Below, in pieces: positions 24,481-33,096 of a stretch of 64,000 nt of DNA. The stretch's first letter is position 1. Every line of letters starts with the position of its first letter. Where the stretch lies: assembly GCF_038443705.2 (NCBI RefSeq), contig NZ_CP151764.2, positions 124,001 to 188,000 of the forward strand. The letters are read 5' to 3'. Made by a program: the position numbers and the translations under genes. The DNA is from Yoonia sp. SS1-5. GTDB lineage: Bacteria; Pseudomonadota; Alphaproteobacteria; Rhodobacterales; Rhodobacteraceae. Below the pieces are notes generated by a model that was given only the letters and a program-made list of their open reading frames with translations, was not told the origin of the DNA and made no database searches.

Positions 24481-25073
24481 TACGCCGCCCTCCGGTCATC
24501 GATTTCCATCAGCGCATCGAGCGGCACGCGATAGGGCTGCATAGCATCGAAATCCTCGCAATTGCCGCAGTTCTGCACGATCGCGAAGGTGTCGCAGGCA
24601 TCCTTGAGGATGACCCGGAAGGTGCCGCCGAGGCCCGAGGGCACCTCGTAGGTCCCGCCGATGAGATAGTCCGAGGCCCGGCGCACGAAGACGCGGATGC
24701 TGTGACCATCGGTGGCGAGCCGGACCGTCCCTTGGCCACGGTCGATGAGCACCTGCACATCGTCGAGGATGTCGGTGTAGAACTGGCCGGTCAGATCGCG
24801 AAACGCCATGCGGCGCTGCGCCATCCAGTCGGTGTCCCGGAACGGGTTCATGCCGTCAGCAAAGGCAAAGGAGGGATCGGCCTGTTCGGTGGTGACGATG
24901 CGGGTGGTCGTGCCATCGATGCCGTTCGAGCGCAGTTGCACGCCATTGCCGACGATCAGGATCAGGGCGGGCCTGTCCACGGGTCCGTTCCAGTTGGGCA
25001 GGAAGGTTTTGCAGGCGCGCGCATGGGCGATCTGCGCCGCGATAGCGGAGGCAGAGAACTTGAGAATAGCCAT
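24480..25073 (-). CDS. Island-type conserved hypothetical protein
   Basis: 197 residues, ATG at 25073. It contains a possible nucleic acid- or nucleotide-binding mix of strands (PALILIVGNGVQLRSNG, TVRLATDGHSIRVFVRRASD) and a CGNCEDF cysteine pair near residue 173, but no family is recognised. It lies between the ParB-like gene and the DUF6927-like gene, stop and start overlapping with the latter. A GC-rich stem-loop precedes it. The setting points to plasmid or island housekeeping. Confidence 0.7.
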   Translation of the reverse strand: MAILKFSASAIAAQIAHARACKTFLPNWNGPVDRPALILIVGNGVQLRSNGIDGTTTRIVTTEQADPSFAFADGMNPFRDTDWMAQRRMAFRDLTGQFYTDILDDVQVLIDRGQGTVRLATDGHSIRVFVRRASDYLIGGTYEVPSGLGGTFRVILKDACDTFAIVQNCGNCEDFDAMQPYRVPLDALMEIDDRRAA

Positions 25074-25105
25074 GGGGATGTCTTTCGGTTGGGTGTGGGA
25101 AGACC

Positions 25106-25137
25106 GACCCGCGCGGGCGGCATGGCTCGCGCGGGTC
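25106..25137. repeat. GC-rich stem-loop between ParB-like and next gene
   Basis: GACCCGCGCG (25106-25115) pairs perfectly with CGCGCGGGTC (25128-25137) across a 12-base loop. There is no T-tract on the minus strand, so it may tune expression of the genes downstream of parB rather than end transcription. Confidence 0.5.
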
Positions 25138-25147
25138 GCGTGAGGAC

Positions 25148-27130
25148 TCAGGCCGCTTGCGCGACTTCGCTGTCAGGTTCCGAAGTTTCCGCAGTGTGCT
25201 CCGCCTCATCACAGGCGCCGCCCGCGGTCTGCATCATTGGCGGGCACCAGGCGGCCACCGCGGCGCGCTGTGCATCCGTCAGCGTGGCGAAGGGTTCGGC
25301 GAAGAGCTTGTCGCAGAAGGCGACGATTTCCTTCTTGCTCGACGAGGCCAGCGTCACCGCCTCCTGGGCGAGGCCCAGTTCCTCGCCGAGGATCTTCAGG
25401 AGCCATGCCTTCTTGAAGCGGTTGAAGAGCGCCGCATTCGGCGTCCAGTGGGCGCGGATGTCGGGCATGATCTCGATCTCGAACGCATGCATCAGGCTGT
25501 CGCGCTGGCGGTCCCGCGCGAAGCAGGACTGCGTGGTGCTGGCCGTCGCATAGGCCACGAGCTTGGCCTTCTCCCCTGCATCGAGCGCGCGAAACGCCGC
25601 GAACTGATCGGCGGGCGGGCGGGTATCATCGAGCCACGAGAGGTCCAGCACATCATGCGCCGCGGCCACCTGCTCGAGGGAGGTCTCGTCGATCTCGTCC
25701 ATTTTGGCGTGGTTGCGGTATTCCTTGCGGGCATCGATCTTGATCGCCTGCGTGACGCTCATGCCAGTGCCGAGGACGTCGGTCACCAACTTGAAGAGCG
25801 TCAAATCGAGCGTGGCCTCGGGATTCAGAGCCATCGCGGCGCCTAAGGCCTTAGCCCGCTCGGTCTTGAGGTCCTCGGCCAATGAGGCCGGATAGGTTAT
25901 TTCCCCGACGTCCGGGGCCTCCTCCCCGGTCGGGTTGGCCGAGGAGCCGCGCGCGCCCTCCCCTTTGACGGTGTCCTCGGGGCGCACGAGGCCCACATGG
26001 AGCGTAACCTGGCCACTCGACCACGAGGCGATAACCCCGGCCCGCGCCAGATCCTCGGCGCTGTAGGCCTCATGAAGGTCGCGGGCTTCCTCTTCCAAGG
26101 CGTCCACGCGCTCGTAAAGCGCATTGTAGGCATCGTCTTCGAGCCCCTCATCCTCCATCTCGAGCTGGAGTTGCTCGAGCGCGGCGGTGATCTCGTCGAT
26201 GCGCTTCTGGGATGCCTCATCCGGCTCGATCGGGCCGGGATAGACCCGGCCGTAGTCGGCCATGGTCGCGTAATCATAGCGGACCATCGCATCGGCCCAG
26301 GCAAAGCCTAGCTTGATGCGGGCCTCTTCGGCGGCAGCCCCGAGTTTCTCGAGCAGGATGGTCTCGACCAGCGCCGCATCCTCCAGCACGGAATGCTCTT
26401 CCAGGAGATCGGCCGCGATGGCCCCACCTCGCGCTTCGTAGTCCTCGCGTACAAAGGCCCCGATATCGTCACTGACCTGCACACCACGCGACTTGAGCGC
26501 CTGCCGCACCCTGTAGGCCTGCAGGTAGCTGTCCTCCTTGGTGAGCGCCTCATAGACTTCGCCTTGCACCTCCTGGCTCGGATGCTCAGCAAAAGCCTTC
26601 ATCGTATCGAGCGTGATCGTCTTGGCCCGCGCCGCGGCGCGGATGTCGGGGTGGATCAAGCCATAGCGCAACCGGCCTTTCACAGCGGCCACCGTGGTGC
26701 CGAAGGTCTTGGCGATCGTCTCGGGCGTCTGGCCGTCGATCTCCATCATCCGGGCGAAGGCCTCGAACTCGTCGATGGCGTTCATCGGTGCCTGGGTGAT
26801 GTTCTCAGCAAGCGACAGCGCCGTCGTCACGTCGCAGTCTTCCGGCACGAGGCGGCAGTCGACCTTGGTTTTCGCGGTGAACCCCTTCTCGCTCTTGTCC
26901 GCGACCAGCTCTTTCAGCGCGGCATGGCGGCGACCGCCTGCGAGGACGGCGTATTTGCCGTCGATCTTCTGAACTAGGAGCGGCTGGAGGAGACCCAAAA
27001 CGGCGATGCTGGCTTTCAGATGCGCGATGTTCTCGGGGTCGTAGGTTTCCGGCGAGTTGCTGCGCACATTGGCAGGGTGAGCTGTCAGATCGCCGAGGGC
27101 GACGGCGACGGGTTTGAAACTTGCGGTCAT
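25148..27130 (-). CDS. ParB/RepB/Spo0J-like partition-family protein, long form
   Basis: 660 residues. The ParB N-terminal CTPase domain is visible, with GKYAVLAGGRRHAALKEL (about 57-74) and ALSLAENITQAPMNAIDEFEAF (about 104-125). A helix-turn-helix follows, ETIAKTFGTTVAAVKGRLR. The remaining 450 residues are helical and acidic, with no known domain apart from an N-terminal Glu-rich coiled coil (about 320-360). Genuine chromosomal ParB is about 300 residues and lies beside parA; no parA is present. This long form is common on alphaproteobacterial plasmids and integrative elements and may act in transcription or element maintenance. Confidence 0.88.
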   Translation of the reverse strand: MTASFKPVAVALGDLTAHPANVRSNSPETYDPENIAHLKASIAVLGLLQPLLVQKIDGKYAVLAGGRRHAALKELVADKSEKGFTAKTKVDCRLVPEDCDVTTALSLAENITQAPMNAIDEFEAFARMMEIDGQTPETIAKTFGTTVAAVKGRLRYGLIHPDIRAAARAKTITLDTMKAFAEHPSQEVQGEVYEALTKEDSYLQAYRVRQALKSRGVQVSDDIGAFVREDYEARGGAIAADLLEEHSVLEDAALVETILLEKLGAAAEEARIKLGFAWADAMVRYDYATMADYGRVYPGPIEPDEASQKRIDEITAALEQLQLEMEDEGLEDDAYNALYERVDALEEEARDLHEAYSAEDLARAGVIASWSSGQVTLHVGLVRPEDTVKGEGARGSSANPTGEEAPDVGEITYPASLAEDLKTERAKALGAAMALNPEATLDLTLFKLVTDVLGTGMSVTQAIKIDARKEYRNHAKMDEIDETSLEQVAAAHDVLDLSWLDDTRPPADQFAAFRALDAGEKAKLVAYATASTTQSCFARDRQRDSLMHAFEIEIMPDIRAHWTPNAALFNRFKKAWLLKILGEELGLAQEAVTLASSSKKEIVAFCDKLFAEPFATLTDAQRAAVAAWCPPMMQTAGGACDEAEHTAETSEPDSEVAQAA

Positions 27131-27209
27131 TGGATGTCCTTTTCGGTGGATGAGGTGGGGCCCGCGCGTTCACGCGCGTGACCAATCCCCGGCTTCGGGG
27201 ATCACCACG

Positions 27210-27249
27210 AAAAAAGGCCCGCTTTGCCTTTTTGGGGGCAGCGGGCCTT
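27210..27249 (-). terminator. Rho-independent terminator
   Basis: Minus strand: stem AAGGCCCGCT with AGCGGGCCTT (27214-27223 and 27240-27249), followed by a run of Ts (complement of 27210-27215). It ends the DUF3768 transcript before the ParB-like gene. Confidence 0.8.
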
Positions 27250-27288
27250 CATCGTCTGAGATGTCAGGAGGAGGTGTCCCCTGCCCCT

Positions 27289-27678
27289 CTACCAGTCGCG
27301 CGCCAGCATAATGGTCAGCACGCGCATGGTGGTGGCGGGGTTGTCCGGGGTCTCGGCCCCGTAGCGGAAATCGGAATCCGCTTCATACAGATCGATTTTC
27401 CAGAACACGGTCTCGCCGCGGATCTCGACCGCCCCGAAATCATGCCATCCTTCGGGATCGTTCTCGGACTCGAAGGTCTCGAACATGCCCGTGGCCTTCA
27501 CCGCCTCGGCCATGAAGCCGTCACCAGCCTCCATGAGCGAGCGGGTGACATGTATGCGGCCCTGTATGGGCTGCGCGGGCGGCACCCCGAGGCACGCGAG
27601 CTTGCGGAACGCGTCGTTCTGCGCCGCGATCACACTCGGATCAGGGCGGTCTGTCTGGGCTTGTGCATTGATGGTCAT
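27289..27678 (-). CDS. DUF3768 family protein
   Basis: 129 residues from the ATG at 27678, which has GGAG six bases upstream; the open frame extends further but without a good start. DUF3768 signatures: AQNDAFRKLACLG near the N terminus, MFETFESENDPEGWHDFGAV in the middle and FWKIDLYEADSDFRYG, ending TRV/MRVLTIMLA-like. The family is small, soluble and typical of alphaproteobacterial plasmids and islands; its function is unknown. A terminator follows. Confidence 0.88.
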   Translation of the reverse strand: MTINAQAQTDRPDPSVIAAQNDAFRKLACLGVPPAQPIQGRIHVTRSLMEAGDGFMAEAVKATGMFETFESENDPEGWHDFGAVEIRGETVFWKIDLYEADSDFRYGAETPDNPATTMRVLTIMLARDW

Positions 27679-27765
27679 TGGGCTCTCCGTTGAGAAGTTG
27701 AAACACCCTTCCCAAAGCCCGCTTTTTCTTTTCCGCACGGCGGATGAATCGAGGCCGAAGGCGCC

Positions 27766-27975
27766 CTACCCGAACAGCCCCTTGAGTCTGTAATTGGGGT
27801 TGGGGATGGTTTCGATCCAGCCGCCCTGTTCCTTGATGGTCTCGAGCGCTGCCGAGAGTGGATAGGCACCCTCGGACGCGCTCCACCAATAGGCACCGCG
27901 CTTAAAGGCGATGATCTTACGGCGGCCGTCTTCGAAGCAGGCCACCCGCAGCGTCTTGGGTTCCTTGCGTGACAT
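27766..27975 (-). CDS. Small hypothetical island protein
   Basis: 69 residues with GGAGAC before the ATG. It is basic, with aromatic-rich RGAYWWSASEGAYPLSAA in the middle. No family recognised. Good ribosome site, co-direction and close spacing with the ArdC-like fragment and DUF3768 gene argue that it is real. Confidence 0.65.
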   Translation of the reverse strand: MSRKEPKTLRVACFEDGRRKIIAFKRGAYWWSASEGAYPLSAALETIKEQGGWIETIPNPNYRLKGLFG

Positions 27976-27998
27976 GGGCGTCTCCGTTCTCCATGTGG

Positions 27999-28304
27999 TC
28001 AGGCGGCCTCGGCGTCCTCCCCTGCCCTCCCCGCCTCCGACCGTGCGATCAGGTAGTCGCAGGCGCGCTGCGCGTCAGCGGCGTGCTTGAAGATGGCGCC
28101 CTTGTCCGAGCGCAGAACGCGCAGCCAATTATAGAGATACGCAGCGTTCATCTCGAGCGTATGGGCCGTAAAGCCGAGCGTCTGGCCAAGGAACACCGAG
28201 GTCAGTTCGGCGACGATCTCTTCGCGGGCATAGGCTGTGTTGCCGAAGCGAGAGAAGCCGTAGTCGCGGTTCAGCCGATGCGGGGCTTTCGTGGCATGGG
28301 CGTT
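27999..28304 (-). pseudogene. ArdC-like antirestriction/zincin gene, 5' part lost
   Basis: About 100 codons of the C-terminal end remain: NAHATKAPHRLNRDYGFSRF, then GNTAYAREEIVAELTSVFLG, then a helical tail. In ArdC-type proteins this region follows the HExxH zinc motif; here only the second His (AHAT) survives, because the frame meets the end of the RIT element at about 28303. ArdC proteins protect incoming conjugative DNA from restriction. The missing 5' part is not seen on the far side of the RIT element. The product should be inactive. Confidence 0.8.
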
Positions 28305-28411
28305 ATGCCGATGTCGGCATAAGGCTCATAATGCCGCGCTTTGGATTATGCCGCGCTGCCCCATCAAATGCCTGATCTGATGGGGTATTCAGCGCGGCAG
28401 GTCAGCATAAC
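28303..28411. repeat. Nested inverted and direct repeats at the RIT left end
   Basis: Three structures lie in 109 bases: TTATGCCGATGTCGGCATAA (28303-28322, perfect 9-base arms); the direct repeat ATGCCGCGCT at about 28331 and 28349; and a CCCCATCA/TGATGGGG hairpin with GCCGCGCTG and CAGCGCGGC flanking arms. The arrangement resembles a recombinase core site with arm sites. Confidence 0.7.
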
Positions 28412-29410
28412 TTACAAGGCTTCGAGGAACGACAACAGATCGTCACCGGGTCGATAGCGACCGCCCGGCGCGTCCACAGGCTTTGTCAAAGCCATTGCCT
28501 TTTCCTTAAGTTCGATATCAGCGTGGATATAGACCTGCGTCGTCTCGACGGATTCATGGCCGAGCCAAAGGGCAATGATGGTTCGATCAACGCCGCTTTG
28601 TAAAAGCTGCATTGCAGCCGTGTGGCGCAAAACATGTGGTGTGACACGCTTCAACCTGAACGTCGAGCTGTGCAGGGCAGCACTACTCGCGTGTTTTCGA
28701 ACTATTCGTTCGACTGCGTCTCGGCTCAAGGGCGCGCCTCGAATGGTTGCAAACAGAGGCTGGCTGGAAGCAGCACGCGACTGGGCCAGCCACCACTTCA
28801 ACGCATTTTGACTGTCTTTTCGAAGCGGTGTCGCGCGTTCCTTTCGGCCTTTGCCCATGCACCTGACATGAGGCCCCGTTCCAAGCTCAACATCAGCCAC
28901 CCGCAAACCGATCAACTCCGATACACGCAACCCTGTCTGGAGCATCGTAAGCAAAAGGACCCGATCACGCCGCCCAAACCAAGTCGATTGGTCGGGTGCC
29001 TTTAGCAACGCCTCCATTTCATCACGCGTCAGGAAGTCTACGACACGTTTTTCATGACGTTTGGAGGGCATGGCCAGAACTCTTTGGCAATGATGCAACA
29101 ATTGAGGCTCGCACCCAGCCACATATTTGAAGAAGGACCGAATGGCGGCAAGACGTGTGTTCCGGCTTCTCGCGCTATTGCCTCGATTTTCTTCGCAGAA
29201 AGTCAAAAACCGCCCGATGATGTCAGCATCAATGTGTGCAACATGCAGGTCCGTTGGTTGTAGCTTCGTCTGTGCTTCTGCGTATTTCAACAATAACCTG
29301 AAGGTGTCACGATAGCTGGCAATGGTGTTTGGACTGGCCTGCATTTGCGTCAAAAGCCGTTCGGTAAAGAACCGCTGAACGTAGACTGGCAATGGATAGG
29401 TTGCGATCAT
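28412..29410 (-). CDS. RIT tyrosine recombinase, third gene
   Basis: 332 residues, GGAGGG before the ATG, start overlapping the previous stop. The N-terminal SAM-like core-binding domain (about 1-105) contains SPNTIASYRDTFRLLLKYAE. Catalytic motifs are LQTGLRVSELIGLR (first Arg), VTPHVLRHTAAMQLLQSG (HxxR) and LGHESVETTQVYIH (His and the nucleophile Tyr). All are intact. It probably works with the other two recombinases to move the element; each of the three is divergent in sequence, so they are not simple duplicates. Confidence 0.92.
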   Translation of the reverse strand: MIATYPLPVYVQRFFTERLLTQMQASPNTIASYRDTFRLLLKYAEAQTKLQPTDLHVAHIDADIIGRFLTFCEENRGNSARSRNTRLAAIRSFFKYVAGCEPQLLHHCQRVLAMPSKRHEKRVVDFLTRDEMEALLKAPDQSTWFGRRDRVLLLTMLQTGLRVSELIGLRVADVELGTGPHVRCMGKGRKERATPLRKDSQNALKWWLAQSRAASSQPLFATIRGAPLSRDAVERIVRKHASSAALHSSTFRLKRVTPHVLRHTAAMQLLQSGVDRTIIALWLGHESVETTQVYIHADIELKEKAMALTKPVDAPGGRYRPGDDLLSFLEAL

Positions 29411-30351
29411 GATGCACCCTCCAAAACCCGCTGTTCGGCCCGCGCAGCGGCGAGTTGCATGAGTTCTGGCACCGCCTCGATGTACCAGAATGTGTGCTTT
29501 GGTTCTGAATGTCCCAGATAGGTGCTGAGCTTGTACATCTCACATTCGATGTCCCGGCCATCTCGGAACCAGTCCAAGATCGTGTGGACCGCAAAACTGT
29601 GGCGCAAATCGTGGATGCGAGGGCCATGACCATGACGGTTGAAGGATTGAGGGGATCGTAGACCGACATTTCGGCTGACTTGCGCGAAGTTGTATCGCGC
29701 ACCGCAGTCACCAGCCGGTTCGCCATCTTCTTTGATAAAGAACCGTTGCGTTTGATGTTCGATCAGGCGATCTCTCAAGTGAGCATAAGACGCAAGCCGA
29801 TTAGCGGTATCCTTGTTGAACGGGAGCTGTCGATCCCCTCCATTCTTGGAGTTCCTGACAACAAGAACCGCACGGTTCAGATCAACATCGTGCTGATTCA
29901 GAGACAGTGCTTCATTCACACGCATTCCTGTCACAGCGATCAACCCAAAGAGGGTCTGCCACAGTGCAGCCCTTAGTCCGTATGGCGACGGTAAACGCCC
30001 GGCCTCAGCGACGATATCTGCAATTTGCTTTGGCGCGTAAATGTAAGGGACGCGCCTTCGGTATCGGCCTGCAACAAGTTGGCTTGAAGGGATCTCGGTT
30101 TGGCCGTCATGTTCCGCGAGCCAGAAGGCAAATCTGCGAACCATCCCGAGGCGATGAGACCAGGTATTGTCGTCCGCACTGCCATAGTTTTCTTTCCAAT
30201 CGAGGAACAAGGCCGTCGAGATCAGATGCTCCCCGATTTCGTCGCCGTAATTCACGAACTTGCGCAGCACTCGTTCATCAAACGAGAGATCAAAACCCAT
30301 CGCGCGGCGCAAAGCCAAGTATTCGTCAAGCCGTTGCGAAAGAGTTTTCAT
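29407..30351 (-). CDS. RIT tyrosine recombinase, second gene
   Basis: 314 residues from the ATG at 30351, chosen because GGAGG precedes it at 8 bases and it overlaps the previous stop (ATGA); an ATG at 30375 is possible. Motifs: TGMRVNEALSLNQHDVDL (Arg), HDLRHSFAVHTILDWFRDG (HxxR) and LGHSEPKHTFWYIE (His, Tyr). The HxxR-to-His segment has an insertion (RDGRDIECEMYKLSTY) compared with typical XerD-like enzymes, a feature of the middle RIT recombinase class. Confidence 0.92.
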   Translation of the reverse strand: MKTLSQRLDEYLALRRAMGFDLSFDERVLRKFVNYGDEIGEHLISTALFLDWKENYGSADDNTWSHRLGMVRRFAFWLAEHDGQTEIPSSQLVAGRYRRRVPYIYAPKQIADIVAEAGRLPSPYGLRAALWQTLFGLIAVTGMRVNEALSLNQHDVDLNRAVLVVRNSKNGGDRQLPFNKDTANRLASYAHLRDRLIEHQTQRFFIKEDGEPAGDCGARYNFAQVSRNVGLRSPQSFNRHGHGPRIHDLRHSFAVHTILDWFRDGRDIECEMYKLSTYLGHSEPKHTFWYIEAVPELMQLAAARAEQRVLEGAS

Positions 30352-31595
30352 TGCATGTCCTCCCCAGTCGGCCAAGGGCGCGAGATCGAGCGCAAGGCAT
30401 CGACATCGTGTTGCGCATAGATTGTCGTTGCCAGTGGAGACCGATGACGCAGAACATCGCCGATTTCAGAAAGTGAAGCGCCATTTCGCAGCATATCAGT
30501 GGCGAGGCTGTGCCGAAGAATGTGCGTGCCGATGTATGCCTGTGGCGGGGTAATACCGGTTGCGTCATAGGCATCACGCAAAATCCAGCGCAGGATTTGA
30601 GCATCCTTGAACCTTTTGAATGGCGGTTTTACCGAGACAAACAACGCGCGGTCCGGCCCCCGGCGTTCATTTTGAATGTAATCCACAATTGCTTCGCCAA
30701 TCTCTGCTGCCATTGGCATCTTGTCGTGCAACTGCCCTTTGCCCCGGATCAATATCTCACCTGCACGCCAATCGATGTCATCCAACTCTATCGCTGTCAC
30801 CTCTGGTGCTCGAAGCCCCAGACGGGCGATAAGCATCAGCATTGCATAGTTGCGTCGGCCAGTTTTCTTGTGACCTCGAACCACGTCTATCAGGCGGTTA
30901 ACTTGGTCTGGTTCGAGGTATCGCGGGATACCTGTTGGTTTTGGTTGTCGGGCCTTTGGTACCGACTTGCTCAGGTTCCGCTCTGTTTTGCCACTCCAAA
31001 ACAGGAACTGGAAAAGGTTGCGAAGGTGTGACGGACCCGTCTTATCGCGCGGCGCATTCTGCTCTTGGCGCAACCGAATGATGAAGCCCGTGATATCGTC
31101 CGGTTTGATCGAATGCAGGTCACCTAAGCCCTCGCCAAACTTCGCCGTCAGGAACCGTTCATAGAAGCGCAGGCAATGATAGATCGTATCATCGTACAAC
31201 CCACGTTGAACGCGGAGATAGGTTTCATATTCACGTTTCAGGCAGGCTCGTGGCGACATATCCAGCTGTGGTGGTAGACGTGGCGCGGCGTTGGCGTTCT
31301 CAATCAAGTAATCTCGAAACCGGTTCAGGCGGTGGCGGCAGTGCTTTCGGTCTTTCTCAGAAACGGCATTGATAATCGGCGTAGCAAACTGCTCCATACA
31401 GTCATCGGTCAGGTTAGCGGGACTGAGCTTCGCCGCTTCCATCGCAGACCAAAGGGCCTTCGCAGTGGCGCTGTACTTGGCCAGTGAGCCTGAGCCATAG
31501 CCCTCAGCCTCGATCTGCAACGCAAATCGCTCCGCATAGTTGGCCGTGCGTTGCGGTGGCTTCGCCAAGTGATCTGATCTTGAGTGATATTCCAT
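30348..31595 (-). CDS. RIT tyrosine recombinase, first gene
   Basis: 415 residues from the ATG at 31595 (GAAGGA upstream); the ATG at 31610 lacks a site. A long N-terminal domain (about 1-210) is followed by the catalytic domain: LGLRAPEVTAIELDDIDW (Arg), GTHILRHSLATDMLRNG (HxxR) and LRHRSPLATTIYAQHD (His, Tyr). It is longer than the other two, as usual for the first RIT gene. Transcription would start in the 31600-31700 region. Confidence 0.92.
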   Translation of the reverse strand: MEYHSRSDHLAKPPQRTANYAERFALQIEAEGYGSGSLAKYSATAKALWSAMEAAKLSPANLTDDCMEQFATPIINAVSEKDRKHCRHRLNRFRDYLIENANAAPRLPPQLDMSPRACLKREYETYLRVQRGLYDDTIYHCLRFYERFLTAKFGEGLGDLHSIKPDDITGFIIRLRQEQNAPRDKTGPSHLRNLFQFLFWSGKTERNLSKSVPKARQPKPTGIPRYLEPDQVNRLIDVVRGHKKTGRRNYAMLMLIARLGLRAPEVTAIELDDIDWRAGEILIRGKGQLHDKMPMAAEIGEAIVDYIQNERRGPDRALFVSVKPPFKRFKDAQILRWILRDAYDATGITPPQAYIGTHILRHSLATDMLRNGASLSEIGDVLRHRSPLATTIYAQHDVDALRSISRPWPTGEDMQ

Positions 31596-32340
31596 TGGTA
31601 TTTCCTTCATGTGGTTGAAGGGCGTACTTATGGCAGATCACCGAAGCGGACGCTCATTGCGCAATCTCGGGCAGTAACTTTGCGGACAAAGGGTGAGTTC
31701 GCTGCGTTTGCGCAAAAGGCTGCTTCCTTGCGCTTTGCAGACCTTCACCTTGGATTGCACACGAGGCGCACACAATCAGCGATTAATACACTGATTCAAA
31801 AGGACAGTCGGGTCGATCCTCCATCGACTGGTCGAAGTTATACTCGAATCAATTGCCAAAACCTGACCTTCGTTGGCTCGGTGGTCAATGCTGGGTCAGT
31901 GCCCAAATTGCTCGTTGGGCTGTTGGCCGTGCTACGGAGGTGCGGTTTGGGTCGCTAGTTATCAACCAATGGTTCAGAGACGCTATCCACCAGACATTCC
32001 CGCAGGTGGCCCGTCTTCTTGGAGAATACGACAGCCGCATCGCCTTCGGCCAAAGCCGCCTCTTTTTGGTCTGGCCCCACCTTATCTTGCCGCATAACCG
32101 ATCGCTTGTCTTTGAGTGCGCGCCCGGCACCGGCAGCGCAGGTGCAGGTGCAGGTGCAGCGGGGCTATTCATTTTCATTGCCTCTTCAACCATCGGCAGG
32201 GAAAACTATAGCTCTCGAAGGTGCCCAATCACAAAATCGTCTAGTATGTAAAGTGGCTTCGATCACCTGGCACCTTTCCATTTCCCGTCAGTTTCAGATC
32301 AGAGACTTGCCATAGAGATTGTTCTGCCCGGCAGGTCGCT
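31596..32340. other. Intergenic region with only weak frames
   Basis: About 745 bases between the RIT genes and the catabolic operon. It holds the recurring TTTGCGGAC...TTCGCTGCG motif (31680-31715), a GCAGGT hexamer repeated three times (about 32137-32155), and a minus-strand frame (32172 to 31885) whose Ala-Pro start comes from that repeat and which has a fair ribosome site but no recognisable family. No transposase remnant can be named. Confidence 0.5.
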
Positions 32341-33096
32341 CTAGAGCGTCCATCCCCCATCAATCTTGAGTTCGGCACCGGTGACAAAAGCTGCTTCATC
32401 GGACGCCAGATAGGCAGCCATGCCTGCGATCTCTTCTGCTTTTGCGACCCGGCCCATTGGCTGGCGCGCGATAAAGGCGTCGCGTGCCTTATCCTTTCCG
32501 CCCATCGCGCGGCCAAGCTCATCAACGCGCGCGTGCCATGACGGGCTTTCAACTGTACCAGGGCAGATTGCATTGCAGCGCAATCGGTCGGCGGCAAAGT
32601 CTGCAGCAACGGCCTTGGTCAGCCCGATAACCGAAGCCTTTGTCGCACCATAGACATAGCGGTTCGGTGCGCCCTTCAACGAAGAGGCACCGGATGACAT
32701 ATTGATGATGCAGCCACCCGAAAGGCCAGTGTCCCGCTTTTTGGCCAACATGCCGGGCAAAAAGGCGCGGATTAATCGGTGCATCGACTTCACATTAAGA
32801 TCGAATGAGAAATCCCAGTCTTCATCAGATGCATCAAGCACTGTCCCGTGATGCACAAACCCCGCAATGTTGCAAAGCGTATCGATCTGGCCCACCTCGG
32901 CGGCATAGGCGGTGATTGCAGCCCCATCGGTGACGTCAAGTTTACGGGCATCAGCGTAATCTGGGTTAGTTAACAGATCGCCGTTGACATCGCTGGCAAA
33001 TACCTGCGCACCTTCCAAGGCAAACCTGTCAGCGATCGCTTTTCCAATCCCCTGCCCCGCGGCGGTGACGACCGCGATGTTTCCCTGCAGCCGCAT
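32341..33096 (-). CDS. SDR oxidoreductase, 2-keto-3-deoxy-L-fuconate dehydrogenase-like
   Basis: 251 residues, classical short-chain dehydrogenase. Motifs: TAAGQGIG (cofactor loop, 11-18), NIAG, Ser in NMSSGAS, YVYGATKAS (catalytic Tyr and Lys), and ICPGTVESP. Asp40 (ASDVNG) after the second strand favours NAD. The chain is close to the dehydrogenase that makes 2,4-diketo-3-deoxy acids in L-fucose-type pathways. The FAH-family hydrolase next door would cleave such a product, which supports the call. It is the last gene of the minus-strand series; no clear terminator follows. Confidence 0.85.
   Translation of the reverse strand: MRLQGNIAVVTAAGQGIGKAIADRFALEGAQVFASDVNGDLLTNPDYADARKLDVTDGAAITAYAAEVGQIDTLCNIAGFVHHGTVLDASDEDWDFSFDLNVKSMHRLIRAFLPGMLAKKRDTGLSGGCIINMSSGASSLKGAPNRYVYGATKASVIGLTKAVAADFAADRLRCNAICPGTVESPSWHARVDELGRAMGGKDKARDAFIARQPMGRVAKAEEIAGMAAYLASDEAAFVTGAELKIDGGWTL

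Larger units (their letters stand above)
28303..31650 (-). mobile_element. RIT element (three tyrosine recombinases in series)
   Basis: Three different tyrosine recombinase genes overlap head to tail (ATGA at both junctions) on one strand, the hallmark of recombinase-in-trio elements. The left end coincides with the break in the ArdC-like gene and with a dense set of inverted repeats. The right end cannot be placed exactly; it probably lies shortly after 31600. The island-type gene content stops here and the catabolic region begins. Confidence 0.8.

Noticed and set aside
25148..27130. Chromosomal or plasmid parAB partition locus
   Set aside because: There is no parA beside it, no parS-like repeats were seen, and the protein is twice the normal ParB length.
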